Positions 53,813 through 62,735 of a DNA stretch of 64,000 nt are shown here, in pieces. This DNA comes from Azospirillum sp. 51_20. GTDB lineage: Bacteria; Pseudomonadota; Alphaproteobacteria; RF32; CAG-239. The first letter of the stretch is position 1. Each line of letters begins with the position of its first letter. The stretch lies in the NCBI GenBank assembly GCA_001917175.1, contig MNTV01000018.1, positions 76,209 through 140,208 of the forward strand. Reading direction: 5' to 3'. The translations under genes and the position numbers were made by a program. The notes under the pieces are model-generated. The model saw nothing but the letters and a program-made list of their open reading frames with translations. It was not told the origin of the DNA and ran no database searches.

Positions 53813-55303
53813 TTATTTGCCGATTTCAAATCCGCTCTTGCCGCTTTCCAGCACCGTGCCGGCAAAAGCGAAATCGTTCTGGTTGCAGGAATAAATCCGG
53901 TACAAAATATCGCCGGCGGTAACCTGATCGCCGGTCTTTTTAAATAAGTCGACACCGGCCCCCGGATACTGCCCGCCGCCGCACAAAACGCAAAGACGGG
54001 TCATGAAGGCGTTGTCGATTTTTTTGACCGTGCCGTCAACGTCCGCCACCACGTCGCGGGTCAGATGTCCGAGCCGGACCTGCTCTTTCACTTTGCCCTG
54101 CGACTTGATAATCTGTTCCATGGCATCAAGCGCCTTGCCCGATTTGAGCAGTTCGCGGGCGACCACATAGCCCTGTCCGCCCCGCAGCTTGGGATCAAAC
54201 TCCAGAATGCGGCCGGCCAGAAAGAGCGATTTTTCCTTCAGGTCGTCGGGCGCGTCCTCCTTGTTTTTCAAAACCTTCATCACGTCTCTGGCCTCCAGCG
54301 CCGCGCCGAGGCCGAAGCCGATCGGCTCCGAACCGTCGGTAATAACCACGTCGACGTTGATTTCCATCATGTCGCCCACGTATTCGATCAGCTTGCGCAG
54401 ACGCATGGCTTCCTGAGTGCTGCGGACGCGGGCGCGCGGACCGACCGGAATGTCGATCAGCAGGTGCGTGATGCCGGCGGCCATTTTGGAAGCCAGAACC
54501 GAAGCGATGCTGCGCTCAAGCGTTGCCAGACCGTTTTGCTGCTCCACCGCGGAAATGATCTTGTCGGCGGCGGCGATGTCCAGTCCTTCCGGATTGACGA
54601 TTGCCCCGCGTTTTTCCAGCACCTGTTTTTTCAGGCTGCGGACGTCCAAATCGGTGCCGGCGAGAATCTCCATGGTATCGGCGGCGCCGGTACAGCCGCT
54701 CAGGGAACGGGAAACGGTTTTGGGCATCGGCAGGCCGTAGGCGGCAACGATCGCGGTAACAATCAGGTCTGCCTTGTTGCCGGGAATTTCACCCAAGCAA
54801 TGGTGGTCGGCCACGATTTCCTCGCTGCCCCAGTCGATGATGCGGTCGCCGCGCAGGGCTTCGGTCAGGGAAAGAAGCTCGTTCGGCGTTATGAAAGAGC
54901 CGGCCGCCACCAGGAAAGAGGCAATATCCATGTTGGAATAGCGCCGCGCCGAAATGTCGGCGACAATGTCTTCATATTCTTTCGGGCTTAAAATGTTGCC
55001 GGCAATTTTGCGGCGGACGGAAGCCAGGCTCGGCGCCGGCGGCGTCAGCGTCAGCGACACCCGGGAACCTTCCGGCAGGCCGATCTGTCTGAACGCTTCG
55101 GTATTGAGCCCGAGTTCGTCGGGGCGGATGATTTTGCTGCTGTCGACAATCTGCAGAAAAGCGTAAACCGGCGCCGCGCCGCCGTGGATTTCGATCCGGG
55201 TCATGGTTTTGATGTTGTCGATCTTGTAAACCGGACAGTCGCGGTGAATATAGGCGATGTTTTCGTTAAACGAGGATACCGGAAGATGTTTTAATTCAAG
55301 CAT
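53813..55303 (-). CDS. Thymidine phosphorylase-family enzyme, AMP phosphorylase type
   Basis: The protein has 496 residues from the ATG at 55303 (AGGAGCAAGG upstream); a longer frame would add 18 poor residues. It is a nucleoside phosphorylase of the DeoA superfamily with an N-terminal extension of about 90 residues, as in archaeal AMP phosphorylase and its bacterial relatives of about 500 residues. Conserved segments include DIASFLVAAGSFITPNELL, the phosphate-binding GCTGAADTMEILAGTDLDV, and LLIDIPVGPRARVRS. Archaeal relatives convert AMP and phosphate to adenine and ribose-1,5-bisphosphate; whether this one prefers AMP or thymidine is unproven. It lies 75 bases past accD on the same strand and has its own terminator. 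Confidence 0.82.
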   Translation of the reverse strand: MLELKHLPVSSFNENIAYIHRDCPVYKIDNIKTMTRIEIHGGAAPVYAFLQIVDSSKIIRPDELGLNTEAFRQIGLPEGSRVSLTLTPPAPSLASVRRKIAGNILSPKEYEDIVADISARRYSNMDIASFLVAAGSFITPNELLSLTEALRGDRIIDWGSEEIVADHHCLGEIPGNKADLIVTAIVAAYGLPMPKTVSRSLSGCTGAADTMEILAGTDLDVRSLKKQVLEKRGAIVNPEGLDIAAADKIISAVEQQNGLATLERSIASVLASKMAAGITHLLIDIPVGPRARVRSTQEAMRLRKLIEYVGDMMEINVDVVITDGSEPIGFGLGAALEARDVMKVLKNKEDAPDDLKEKSLFLAGRILEFDPKLRGGQGYVVARELLKSGKALDAMEQIIKSQGKVKEQVRLGHLTRDVVADVDGTVKKIDNAFMTRLCVLCGGGQYPGAGVDLFKKTGDQVTAGDILYRIYSCNQNDFAFAGTVLESGKSGFEIGK

Positions 55304-55378
55304 AACCTTGCTCCTGTAGAAGTTTCGGCCGCCGCGCGGGCGGCCGGTTGCAGACAATGCCGGCAGGAAACAAGCGGT

Positions 55379-56269
55379 TTATTTCTTGTTTTTGGCCGGT
55401 TCGCTCTTCACCATGGCGCATTCGATTTTCTGATGCGTCAGAATGCTCAAGACCTTGACCAGCGTCGGCTTCATTTCCGCACGGGTGACGACAATGTCGA
55501 CCATGCCGTGTTCGCGCAGATATTCCGCCCGCTGGAAGCCTTCCGGCAGTTTTTCGCGAATCGTCTGTTCGATCACGCGGGGGCCGGCAAAGCCGATCAG
55601 GCAGCCTTTTTCGGCAATATGAATGTCGCCGAGCATGGCAAACGAAGCGGAAACGCCGCCGGTGGTGGGATCGGTCATGACGGAAATAAACGGCAGTCCG
55701 TTTTCCTTGACCATATTAACGGCGGAAGTGGTGCGCGCCATCTGCATCAGCGACAGAATGCCTTCCTGCATGCGGGCGCCGCCGGAGTTGGCGACGGTGA
55801 TCAGCGGAATCCTGTGTTTGACGGCATATTCCGCCGCTTTGACGATGCCTTCGCCGACCGCCATGCCCATCGAACCGCCCATAAAGGCGAAATCGAGCGC
55901 CGCCACCACGCATTTGATGCCGCCGATGGTGCCGGTCGCCACCTTGATCGCGTCCTGGTTGCCGGTTGCCTTGCGATAAGCCTTCAGCCGGTCGGTATAT
56001 TTTTTGGAATCCCTGAATTTCAGCGGGTCTTCCTTGGTTTCCGGCAGCTCAAGCTCGGTATGGGCGCCGTCGAACAGCAGCTTCAGCCTTTTGTCGAGAT
56101 AAAGGCGCAGATGATGTCCGCATTTGGGACAGACGTACCAGGTCTTTTTCAGTTCTTTAGAAAACAGCAGTTCGCCGCAGCCGGGACATTTCAGCCACAG
56201 ATCGTCGGCAATTTCCTTCGGCGTGGTTTTCTTGATTTTCGGGCGGACAAAGTCAGACAGCCAGTTCAT
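55379..56269 (-). CDS. accD: Acetyl-CoA carboxylase carboxyltransferase subunit beta
   Basis: The 296-residue protein starts with the family's Zn ribbon (Cys28, Cys31, Cys47, Cys50 in CPGC and CPKC) and continues with the carboxyltransferase domain: GSMGMAVGEGIVKAAEYAV, SGGARMQEGILSLMQMA, DPTTGGVSASFAMLGD and FAGPRVIEQTI. It transfers carboxyl from biotin to acetyl-CoA together with AccA, coded 2 kb upstream on the same strand. The order ihfB-lapA-accD is alphaproteobacterial, but the trp genes often found between lapA and accD in that group are absent here. Confidence 0.96.
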   Translation of the reverse strand: MNWLSDFVRPKIKKTTPKEIADDLWLKCPGCGELLFSKELKKTWYVCPKCGHHLRLYLDKRLKLLFDGAHTELELPETKEDPLKFRDSKKYTDRLKAYRKATGNQDAIKVATGTIGGIKCVVAALDFAFMGGSMGMAVGEGIVKAAEYAVKHRIPLITVANSGGARMQEGILSLMQMARTTSAVNMVKENGLPFISVMTDPTTGGVSASFAMLGDIHIAEKGCLIGFAGPRVIEQTIREKLPEGFQRAEYLREHGMVDIVVTRAEMKPTLVKVLSILTHQKIECAMVKSEPAKNKK

Positions 56270-56289
56270 GTTTCAATCCTTTATTGCAG

Positions 56290-56724
56290 TTACAAACACC
56301 AGAAATCGTCCGATTTCTCCTGTTTGCGTTTAAATAAGTTCGATATTTTTTCCTTCAGTCCGGTTTTGGCCGGCTCTTTTTTGTCAAAGGGAAAAGAAAC
56401 TTCCGCTTTGCTTTTGGCGTTTTCCAGGTCGCCTTTCAGGCTTTCCACCTTGCCGGCCAGTTCCTGCTGTTCGCGGCTCAGTTTTTTGTTCTGACGCTGC
56501 TGAACGCGCAGCGCCCGGCGCAGCGGCGCGTATGAAAGCCAGGAATCGAGCTTGCCGACAATATAGCCGAAAACAATGAAGAAAATAACGGCAACGCTTA
56601 AGGAAACGGTAATCTCCATGTTGAACGGCCACAGGCTGAAAACCGCCATGTCATTGTTAACAAAAGCAAACACCGCAATGATCACGATCAGCGGCAATCC
56701 GATTATCATTTTTACAAAACTCAT
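56290..56724 (-). CDS. lapA: LapA-domain (DUF1049) membrane protein
   Basis: The 144-residue protein has two membrane helices (about 6-24 and 38-60) with the LapA pattern VIIAVFAFVNNDMAVFSLWPF, then a coiled-coil cytoplasmic part (LRVQQRQNKKLSREQQELAG...) and a basic tail. LapA with LapB tunes LpxC turnover and lipopolysaccharide assembly in E. coli. It sits between ihfB and accD, the usual alphaproteobacterial place. The C-terminal tail is longer than in E. coli LapA. Confidence 0.82.
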   Translation of the reverse strand: MSFVKMIIGLPLIVIIAVFAFVNNDMAVFSLWPFNMEITVSLSVAVIFFIVFGYIVGKLDSWLSYAPLRRALRVQQRQNKKLSREQQELAGKVESLKGDLENAKSKAEVSFPFDKKEPAKTGLKEKISNLFKRKQEKSDDFWCL

Positions 56725-56760
56725 AGCCCTGCCTTTCCCAAAAATATGCCAAGACTGATT

Positions 56761-57045
56761 TTATTTCGCCTTGTTCAACAGTTCGTACAATTGTTTGCCG
56801 GCCTTAAAATGCGGAATGTTGCGGGCATCGACGCTCAGTTTTTCGCCGGTGCGGGGGTTTTTGGCCATCCGCGGCGAACGGGTGCGAATCGAAAAAGCGC
56901 CGAAACCGCGAAATTCCACGCGCTCGCCGGAAGAAAGCGCATTGATGATGCTGTCCAGAATGACGGTTACGATCCGGTCGATTTCCTTTACCGTCAGGCT
57001 GGGGTTTTTAGCTGCGATTTTTTCAATTAATTCAGATTTAGTCAC
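56761..57045 (-). CDS. ihfB: Integration host factor subunit beta / HU-family protein
   Basis: The 94-residue DNA-bending protein begins MTKSELIEKIAAKNPSLTVK and has the beta-arm segment VEFRGFGAFSIRTRSPRMAKNPRTGE with the intercalating Pro in RNPRTG-like KNPRTGE. The length and the lapA-side location point to IhfB. It dimerises with IhfA and bends DNA in replication, transcription and phage integration. It is the first gene of the ihfB-lapA-accD run. Confidence 0.94.
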   Translation of the reverse strand: MTKSELIEKIAAKNPSLTVKEIDRIVTVILDSIINALSSGERVEFRGFGAFSIRTRSPRMAKNPRTGEKLSVDARNIPHFKAGKQLYELLNKAK

Positions 57046-57128
57046 TTTAATACCTCATTGTTGTTTAAGTCGTAAGTTACCTGTTTTTATTTTATAAATC
57101 AATACATCTTGTTGCATAAAAGCAAAAT

Positions 57129-58253
57129 TTATGCGCTTGCCCGGACGGCCGGCGGCTCGGCCGGGGCAGAATTTTCCCCTTCGCCGCTGCCGGCGTCCTC
57201 GATCCGTTCAATCCGGCGGCCGATTTTAGCAGAAGAAACCTTAATGTCATTAATATCTTTTCCCGCCTGTTCAAAATGCCGGAACAGACTGTCCACGCGT
57301 TCGTTCAGACGGCAGACGTCTTCGGTCAGGAGTCCTACCTCCCGCCGGATGACGCCGGCCTCTTCGCGCATGCGGACGTCTTTTAACACCGCGCGCACGG
57401 TGTTTAAGGTGGCCATCAGGGTGGTCGGCGACACGATCCAGACCCTGGCGCGGTAAGAACAGGCCACCACGTCGGCAAAATTGGCGTGCAGCTCGGCGTA
57501 AACGGCTTCGGAAGGCAGAAACATCAGAGCCGATTCCGCCGTTTCCCCGGGAATAATGTATTTTTCCGCAATGTCTTTAATGTGTTTGACGACGGAAGCC
57601 TTAAAAAACCTTTCGGCCTCGAGCTTTTCCCGTTCGCTTTTCGCCTGTCTGAGCGCCTGGTAGCTTTCAAGCGGGAATTTGGAATCGACGACGATCGCGC
57701 CCGGCGGGTTGGGCAGGCGGAGAAGACAGTCGGCCCGTTTCTGATTGCCGAGCACCGTCTGAAAAGAATAGGCCGACGGCGGCAGAATCGAGCTGACCAG
57801 ATCGTTCAGCTGAATTTCCCCGAAAGCGCCGCGCGCCTGTTTGTTGGCAAGAATTTCCTGCAGGGAAACCACCTGTTCGGAAAGCGAAGAGATTTTTTCC
57901 TGCGCGGCATCGATTTTGGCCAGCCGTTCGCGCAGGGCGCCGAGGGTTTCGTCGGTTTTGCCGGCAGACATCTGCAAACCTTCGCCCACTTTGCGGGTAA
58001 TCAGCAGCAGCTTTTCGTCAATCATCTGCAAAACAGAAAGCTTTTGCTCGGCCAGCAGCCGCGCAAGCTTGTCCTGCTCCAGCGCATAATGTTCGGAAAA
58101 CTGGGCCAGCCGGCCGGAAAGTTCCGACTGCGCGCGCAAAACCGCTTCGTTCGCGCTGCCGTTTCTGGTTTTCAGCAACAAAACCGCGGCCAGCGCAAAA
58201 AGCAGAAGCACCACCGCCGCGGTCAGACCGATTTCTGCCGGAGATAAAGTCAT
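57129..58253 (-). CDS. rmuC: DNA recombination protein RmuC
   Basis: The 374-residue protein has an N-terminal membrane helix (LTAAVVLLLFALAAVLLL), a coiled-coil stretch of about 110 residues and the RmuC nuclease-like domain: GAFGEIQLNDLVSSILPPSAY, VVDSKFPLESYQAL and ESALMFLPSEAVYAELH. RmuC limits recombination at short inverted repeats. It lies between accA and ihfB on the same strand; a 9-base gap to accA suggests one transcript. Confidence 0.92.
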   Translation of the reverse strand: MTLSPAEIGLTAAVVLLLFALAAVLLLKTRNGSANEAVLRAQSELSGRLAQFSEHYALEQDKLARLLAEQKLSVLQMIDEKLLLITRKVGEGLQMSAGKTDETLGALRERLAKIDAAQEKISSLSEQVVSLQEILANKQARGAFGEIQLNDLVSSILPPSAYSFQTVLGNQKRADCLLRLPNPPGAIVVDSKFPLESYQALRQAKSEREKLEAERFFKASVVKHIKDIAEKYIIPGETAESALMFLPSEAVYAELHANFADVVACSYRARVWIVSPTTLMATLNTVRAVLKDVRMREEAGVIRREVGLLTEDVCRLNERVDSLFRHFEQAGKDINDIKVSSAKIGRRIERIEDAGSGEGENSAPAEPPAVRASA

Positions 58254-58262
58254 TGCCGGATT

Positions 58263-59237
58263 TTATGCCTCAATGTTGAGGTTGCGTCCCATTTCGAGGA
58301 ACTTTTCGTTGCGCTGCTTTTTCAGGTTGTCGCGAGAAAGCGGCAGCAGTTCCTGCAAATGTTTGTAAATGCAGTCGCCGACCTTTTCCACCGTTGCCAC
58401 GGTGTCACGGTGGGCGCCGCCTTCCGGTTCGGGAATAATCTCGTCAATAACGTTCAAGGCTTTCAGATCCTGCGCCGTCAGCTTAAGCGCTTCCGCGGCG
58501 TCGCGGGCCTTGTCGCCCGAACGCCAGAGAATCGAGGCGCAGCCTTCCGGCGAAATGACCGAATAAATGGAGTTTTCCAGCATCAGCACTCGGTTGGCCG
58601 CGGCAATCGCGATCGCGCCGCCGGAACCGCCCATGCCGATCACTACCGAAATCAGCGGCACTTTGATCTGCAGGCATTTCTGAATGGAAGAGGCAATCGC
58701 TTCCGCCTGGCCGCGGGCTTCCGATTCAATGCCCGGATAGGCGCCGTCGGTATCAACGAAGCAGATGACCGGCAGATTGAACTTGTCGGCCAGACTCATC
58801 AGCCGCTGAGCCTTGCGGTAACCTTCCGGTTTGGCCATGCCGAAATTGTATTTGACGCGGGTTTCGAGGTCGCGGCCCTTTTCCTGGCCGAGAACGACCA
58901 CGGAAATGCCCTTGAAGCGGCCGATGCCGCCGATCATGGTGGCATCGTCGGCAAACAGACGGTCGCCCGAAAGCGGTACGAAGTCCTCGATCAGCCCCTT
59001 GATGTAGTCAAGGCACTGCGGGCGTTCGGGATGGCGCGCGATCTGCACCCGCTGCCACGGCGTGAGGTTGGCGTAAGACTGCTTGATCTGCTTTTCGAGT
59101 TTAAGCTGCAGGCGGTTCAGCTCTTTGCCGATGTCGACATCGCTGTCCTTGGCCAGGGTGTTCAGCATCTTGATCTTTTCTTCGATTTCGTTGATCTTTT
59201 TTTCAAAATCCAAAACGGCGGGTTGGTTTTCACTCAT
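58263..59237 (-). CDS. accA: Acetyl-CoA carboxylase carboxyltransferase subunit alpha
   Basis: The 324-residue protein is complete: the N-terminal helical segment VLDFEKKINEIEEKI and KQIKQSYANLTPWQRVQIARHPERP, then LFADDATMIGGIGRF, DTDGAYPGIESEARGQAEAIA and IGMGGSGGAIAIAAANRVLMLE. It forms the alpha2beta2 carboxyltransferase with AccD. It heads the minus-strand run accA-rmuC-ihfB-lapA-accD. AccB and AccC are not in the window. Confidence 0.96.
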   Translation of the reverse strand: MSENQPAVLDFEKKINEIEEKIKMLNTLAKDSDVDIGKELNRLQLKLEKQIKQSYANLTPWQRVQIARHPERPQCLDYIKGLIEDFVPLSGDRLFADDATMIGGIGRFKGISVVVLGQEKGRDLETRVKYNFGMAKPEGYRKAQRLMSLADKFNLPVICFVDTDGAYPGIESEARGQAEAIASSIQKCLQIKVPLISVVIGMGGSGGAIAIAAANRVLMLENSIYSVISPEGCASILWRSGDKARDAAEALKLTAQDLKALNVIDEIIPEPEGGAHRDTVATVEKVGDCIYKHLQELLPLSRDNLKKQRNEKFLEMGRNLNIEA

Positions 59238-59431
59238 AGCAGTTTTCTCTTTCCGATATTTTTACAACTGGTGCTTTGATAACACATTTTATCTTAAATT
59301 TCGACTATTATTTTAAAAAACTGTGAATAGCGGCGGCAACACCGGCGACGGCAAAATATTTGATTGAAATGTCGGACGAATGCAATTAGTATGGCAAAAT
59401 AAATTTTGTTTGAACAAAGGAGAAAAACGCC

Positions 59432-60955
59432 GTGCTCACTTTCAGCTTTTTTACCGCCGTGTTTCTGACCATTTCGTGGCTTATGTATATCGGAACCTAC
59501 ATTTTTTCGCGTTTGGGCGGGGTTTCGCCGGCGGCTCTCGGCCTGACTGACCTTGCGGTTTATACGGCGCTGGCGGTGGTGCCGCTGTTTGTCATCTGGA
59601 TGACCTGGAACGGCTTTTACCGTTTCCGTCACGAGAAAAACCTGCAAAAACAGTTCAAAAACATCGAAGCCCAGTTTAAACAGAATCAGGAATTTTTTGA
59701 AATTGTCGCGCGGATGCTCTGGCAGGGACAGCAAAACCGGCAGAATCATTTTGTCCTTGAGCGGACCGAACTGTTCGTCAGCGAACTGAACGGCCTTTTG
59801 GCGGACATGCTGCAGCGTTACAATTTCATCAGCGATTCCGAAGCGGCAAAGCTGTGGTCGACGGCCGAGAAAGGCAACAAATGGGGGTTTGCCAAGGCAT
59901 TGATCAGCCTGCAAAACAGCAGTGTCGACTTTGAAAACCGCCTGTATCGCGCCGCCGTCAGGGAAAACCTGCTGCGCGGCACCGTCAACGAGTTTTGCGC
60001 CCGCTATGCCCGGCTGCTTGAGCTTTTGAAAATGCACGATCAGGAAAAGATATTCCTTCCCGTCATCGAAACCGGCGCGCTCGGCAAAGCGTTTGCCATT
60101 CTGGCGCCGCTGGCCGACCGCCTGCAGCAAAACCAGCCGGCGGCGCCGAAAACGGCGGACGAACCGGAACTGTTCGCCGACGCGGAGATGAGAATCGCTC
60201 CGGCGGCGGAACGGGCAGACGACGAAATCGCGGACAATGAGGAAGATCCTCTGGCCGAGCTGGAAGAACTGAGCCTGACGGAAATTTTCGGCGAAGAAAT
60301 CAACGACGGGGAAGAGCGGCAGCCGGCCGCCGAACCGGACCATGCCGCCGCAGCCGGAAAAAATGAAGCGAACGGCGAAAGCACGGCAGGCAAAGAAGAA
60401 AAACCGAACGTCCTTGCCGCGGCGGAAACCGACACGGAAACCGCTCCGGAACCGGTGTCTGTTCCGGCAGAAAAAACAGCAGCGGAAACGCCCGCCGCCG
60501 GCAAAGACGCCGCAACCGCCAAAATCGAAGACGAAATCAGCCGCATGTTTGCCGGCGCCGGCGTCCGCGGAGAAGACGAAGATGAAGACGACCGCAAAGC
60601 GACCGACAAAGCCCCGTTCTTCCCCAAATTCAGCAACCTGTTCAAACGCAAGCCGGCAAAAGAGCAGCCGCGGCAGCCGGAAACCGAGATCGACCCGCTG
60701 ACGCTGGCGCTCGAACGCAGTTTCGGCAAGCTGGCGGACGACGCGCCGAACACCGGTTCGCGGCTTTATAAAATGATGAACGAAAATGCGGAGGAAAACG
60801 CCGAAAAAGAAGACGCGGCAGGAAACAAGTTCGCTTTTGCCAGCACCAACGAAACCATCATGAAACTGCAGGAAGAGCTGGAAAAGCTGAAAAATTCCGA
60901 CGACGGGGAAAAGGAAAACGGAAAAAGCGAAAATGGCGAAAAACAAAACGGTTAA
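59432..60955 (+). CDS. Membrane-anchored acidic protein of unknown function, overlapping yejA
   Basis: The protein has 507 residues from a GTG at 59432 with AAAGGAG 9 bases upstream. It has two membrane helices (about 4-27 and 40-62), a helical cytoplasmic domain (about 70-235) and a long disordered C-terminus rich in Glu, Ala and Pro, with an FKRKPAKEQPR patch and a final coiled-coil segment (ETIMKLQEELEKLKN). I recognise no family. Its last 23 bases overlap yejA in another frame, so it is cotranscribed with the transporter. It may be a partition or membrane-scaffold protein. Confidence 0.6.
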   Translation: MLTFSFFTAVFLTISWLMYIGTYIFSRLGGVSPAALGLTDLAVYTALAVVPLFVIWMTWNGFYRFRHEKNLQKQFKNIEAQFKQNQEFFEIVARMLWQGQQNRQNHFVLERTELFVSELNGLLADMLQRYNFISDSEAAKLWSTAEKGNKWGFAKALISLQNSSVDFENRLYRAAVRENLLRGTVNEFCARYARLLELLKMHDQEKIFLPVIETGALGKAFAILAPLADRLQQNQPAAPKTADEPELFADAEMRIAPAAERADDEIADNEEDPLAELEELSLTEIFGEEINDGEERQPAAEPDHAAAAGKNEANGESTAGKEEKPNVLAAAETDTETAPEPVSVPAEKTAAETPAAGKDAATAKIEDEISRMFAGAGVRGEDEDEDDRKATDKAPFFPKFSNLFKRKPAKEQPRQPETEIDPLTLALERSFGKLADDAPNTGSRLYKMMNENAEENAEKEDAAGNKFAFASTNETIMKLQEELEKLKNSDDGEKENGKSENGEKQNG

Positions 60956-62735
60956 GTTTTTTCTGCTGGTTGCCTTAGCGCTTTTTTCCGGCCGGGGCCT
61001 GGCGGCGGAATCCGACAGCATCGCCCTTTACGGCAGCCCCAAATACGGCGGCGGCTGGCAGCATTTCGACTATGCCGATCCCGACGCCCGCAAAGGCGGA
61101 AGAGTGGTGCTGCCGGCCTATGGCACTTTTGACAATTTCAATCCTTTCATTTTCAAGGGAATCGCCGCCACGCAGGTCGCCGCCCTGACGATGGATTCGC
61201 TGGCGGTGGTTCCCGACGACGACATCACCACCGCCTATCCGCTGATTGCAAAAAAGTTTGAGCTGACTGACGAATACGTCGGCTTTATCCTTGACGAACG
61301 CGCCCGTTTTGCCGACGGATCGGAAATTACCGCCGACGATGTTATTTTCAGCTACCGCAGCCTGGTGGAAAAAGGCTCGCCGCTCTACAAAATCTATTAT
61401 GCCGACGTGGAAAGGGCGGAAAAGCTGAACCCCCGCCACGTACGCTTTTATTTTAAGAAGGGCAGCAGCAACAAGGAACTGCCGCTGATTCTGTCGCAGA
61501 TGCTGATTTATTCCGCCAAAGACTGGGAAGGCAAAGACTTTGCCAAGCCTTACCTGAAAGCGCCGCTCGGCAGCGGCCCTTACGTGCTGGCGGACTTTCA
61601 GACCAACAAGTATCTCGTCTTCAGGCGCAACCCGGACTATTGGGCGAAAGACCTGCCGGCACGCAAAGGATTTTTCAACTTTGACGAAATCCGCTACGAC
61701 TATTATCAGGACACGACGGTTACCCTGCAGGCGCTGTTTTCCGGCAACATTGACATCCGCGAGGAATACATTGCCAAAATCTGGGCAACCGGATACGACA
61801 ACGACAAAATCAGAAACGGAGAAATCGTCAAGGAAGAAATTCCCCACAGCGAAACCGCGCGGCTACAAAACTTCGCCTTCAATCTCCGCCGGCCGCAGTT
61901 TGCCGACCGCCGGGTCAGGGAAGCGGTCGGACTGGCCTTTAACTTTGAATGGGCAAAGAAAAACCTGTTCTACAACCAGTACGAACGCTTAAACAGTTAC
62001 TTTACCAACAGCGGCATGGAAGCGACCGGACTGCCGCAGGGACGCGAACTGGAAATTCTTGAACAATACCGCGGCCGTCTGCCGGAAAGCGTTTTTACCG
62101 TTCCGCCGGCCAACCCCGTTTACACCGATTATCTGTCGGCCAGGGAAAACCTGCGGCAAGCGGTTGCGCTGCTGAAGGAAGCCGGGTACGACTTTGTCGA
62201 CGGCAAAATGACCAACCTTAAAACCGGCCGGCCGCTGAGTTTTGAAATCCTGAGCAACTCGGCCAACGGCAGTTCGTTCACCCGGGTGATGCTGCCGTTT
62301 CTGAAAAATCTGGAAAAAATCGGCATCAAAGCCACTTTTCGCAACCTGGAAGTCAACGTTTTCAAAAACCGGCTTGACAATTTTGACTTCGACATCGCCA
62401 TCATCACCTTCCCCATCAGCCGGCTGCCTGGCAACGAACAGAAAGAGTTCTGGGGCAGCGCCAGCGCCGGGGTCAGCGGCAGCTTCAACCTGATCGGCAT
62501 CAAAAATCCGGTGGTCGACGAACTGCTCGACGGGATGGTTGCCGCCCAGAGCAAAGAGGATTATCAGGCTTATATCCGCGCGCTCGACCGGGTGCTGCTC
62601 AACGAACATTACATGATCATGCAATGGTACGCGCCGCACAAACAGGTCGCCTATCACAATCGATTCGCCCATCCGGAAACAAGCCTGAAAGTCGGTTTTC
62701 AGCCCTATACCTGGTGGATAAAGGAAAACGAATAA
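60933..62735 (+). CDS. yejA: YejA-like ABC transporter substrate-binding protein (family 5)
   Basis: The 600-residue periplasmic binding protein has a signal peptide (FFLLVALALFSGRGLAAE). Family-5 segments follow: HFDYADPDARKGGRVVLPAYGTFDNFNPF, the ARFADGSEITADDVIFSYRSL motif and a C-terminal SBP_bac_5 lobe. The GSPKYGGGWQHFDYADPDA start is typical of YejA, which binds peptides such as microcin C in E. coli. Its stop overlaps the yejB start (TAATG), so the two are coupled. It is complete. Confidence 0.9.
   Translation: MAKNKTVKFFLLVALALFSGRGLAAESDSIALYGSPKYGGGWQHFDYADPDARKGGRVVLPAYGTFDNFNPFIFKGIAATQVAALTMDSLAVVPDDDITTAYPLIAKKFELTDEYVGFILDERARFADGSEITADDVIFSYRSLVEKGSPLYKIYYADVERAEKLNPRHVRFYFKKGSSNKELPLILSQMLIYSAKDWEGKDFAKPYLKAPLGSGPYVLADFQTNKYLVFRRNPDYWAKDLPARKGFFNFDEIRYDYYQDTTVTLQALFSGNIDIREEYIAKIWATGYDNDKIRNGEIVKEEIPHSETARLQNFAFNLRRPQFADRRVREAVGLAFNFEWAKKNLFYNQYERLNSYFTNSGMEATGLPQGRELEILEQYRGRLPESVFTVPPANPVYTDYLSARENLRQAVALLKEAGYDFVDGKMTNLKTGRPLSFEILSNSANGSSFTRVMLPFLKNLEKIGIKATFRNLEVNVFKNRLDNFDFDIAIITFPISRLPGNEQKEFWGSASAGVSGSFNLIGIKNPVVDELLDGMVAAQSKEDYQAYIRALDRVLLNEHYMIMQWYAPHKQVAYHNRFAHPETSLKVGFQPYTWWIKENE

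Noticed and set aside
51858..53894. A 678-codon open frame opposite dnaK
   Set aside because: An antisense shadow of a highly biased gene; no family features.
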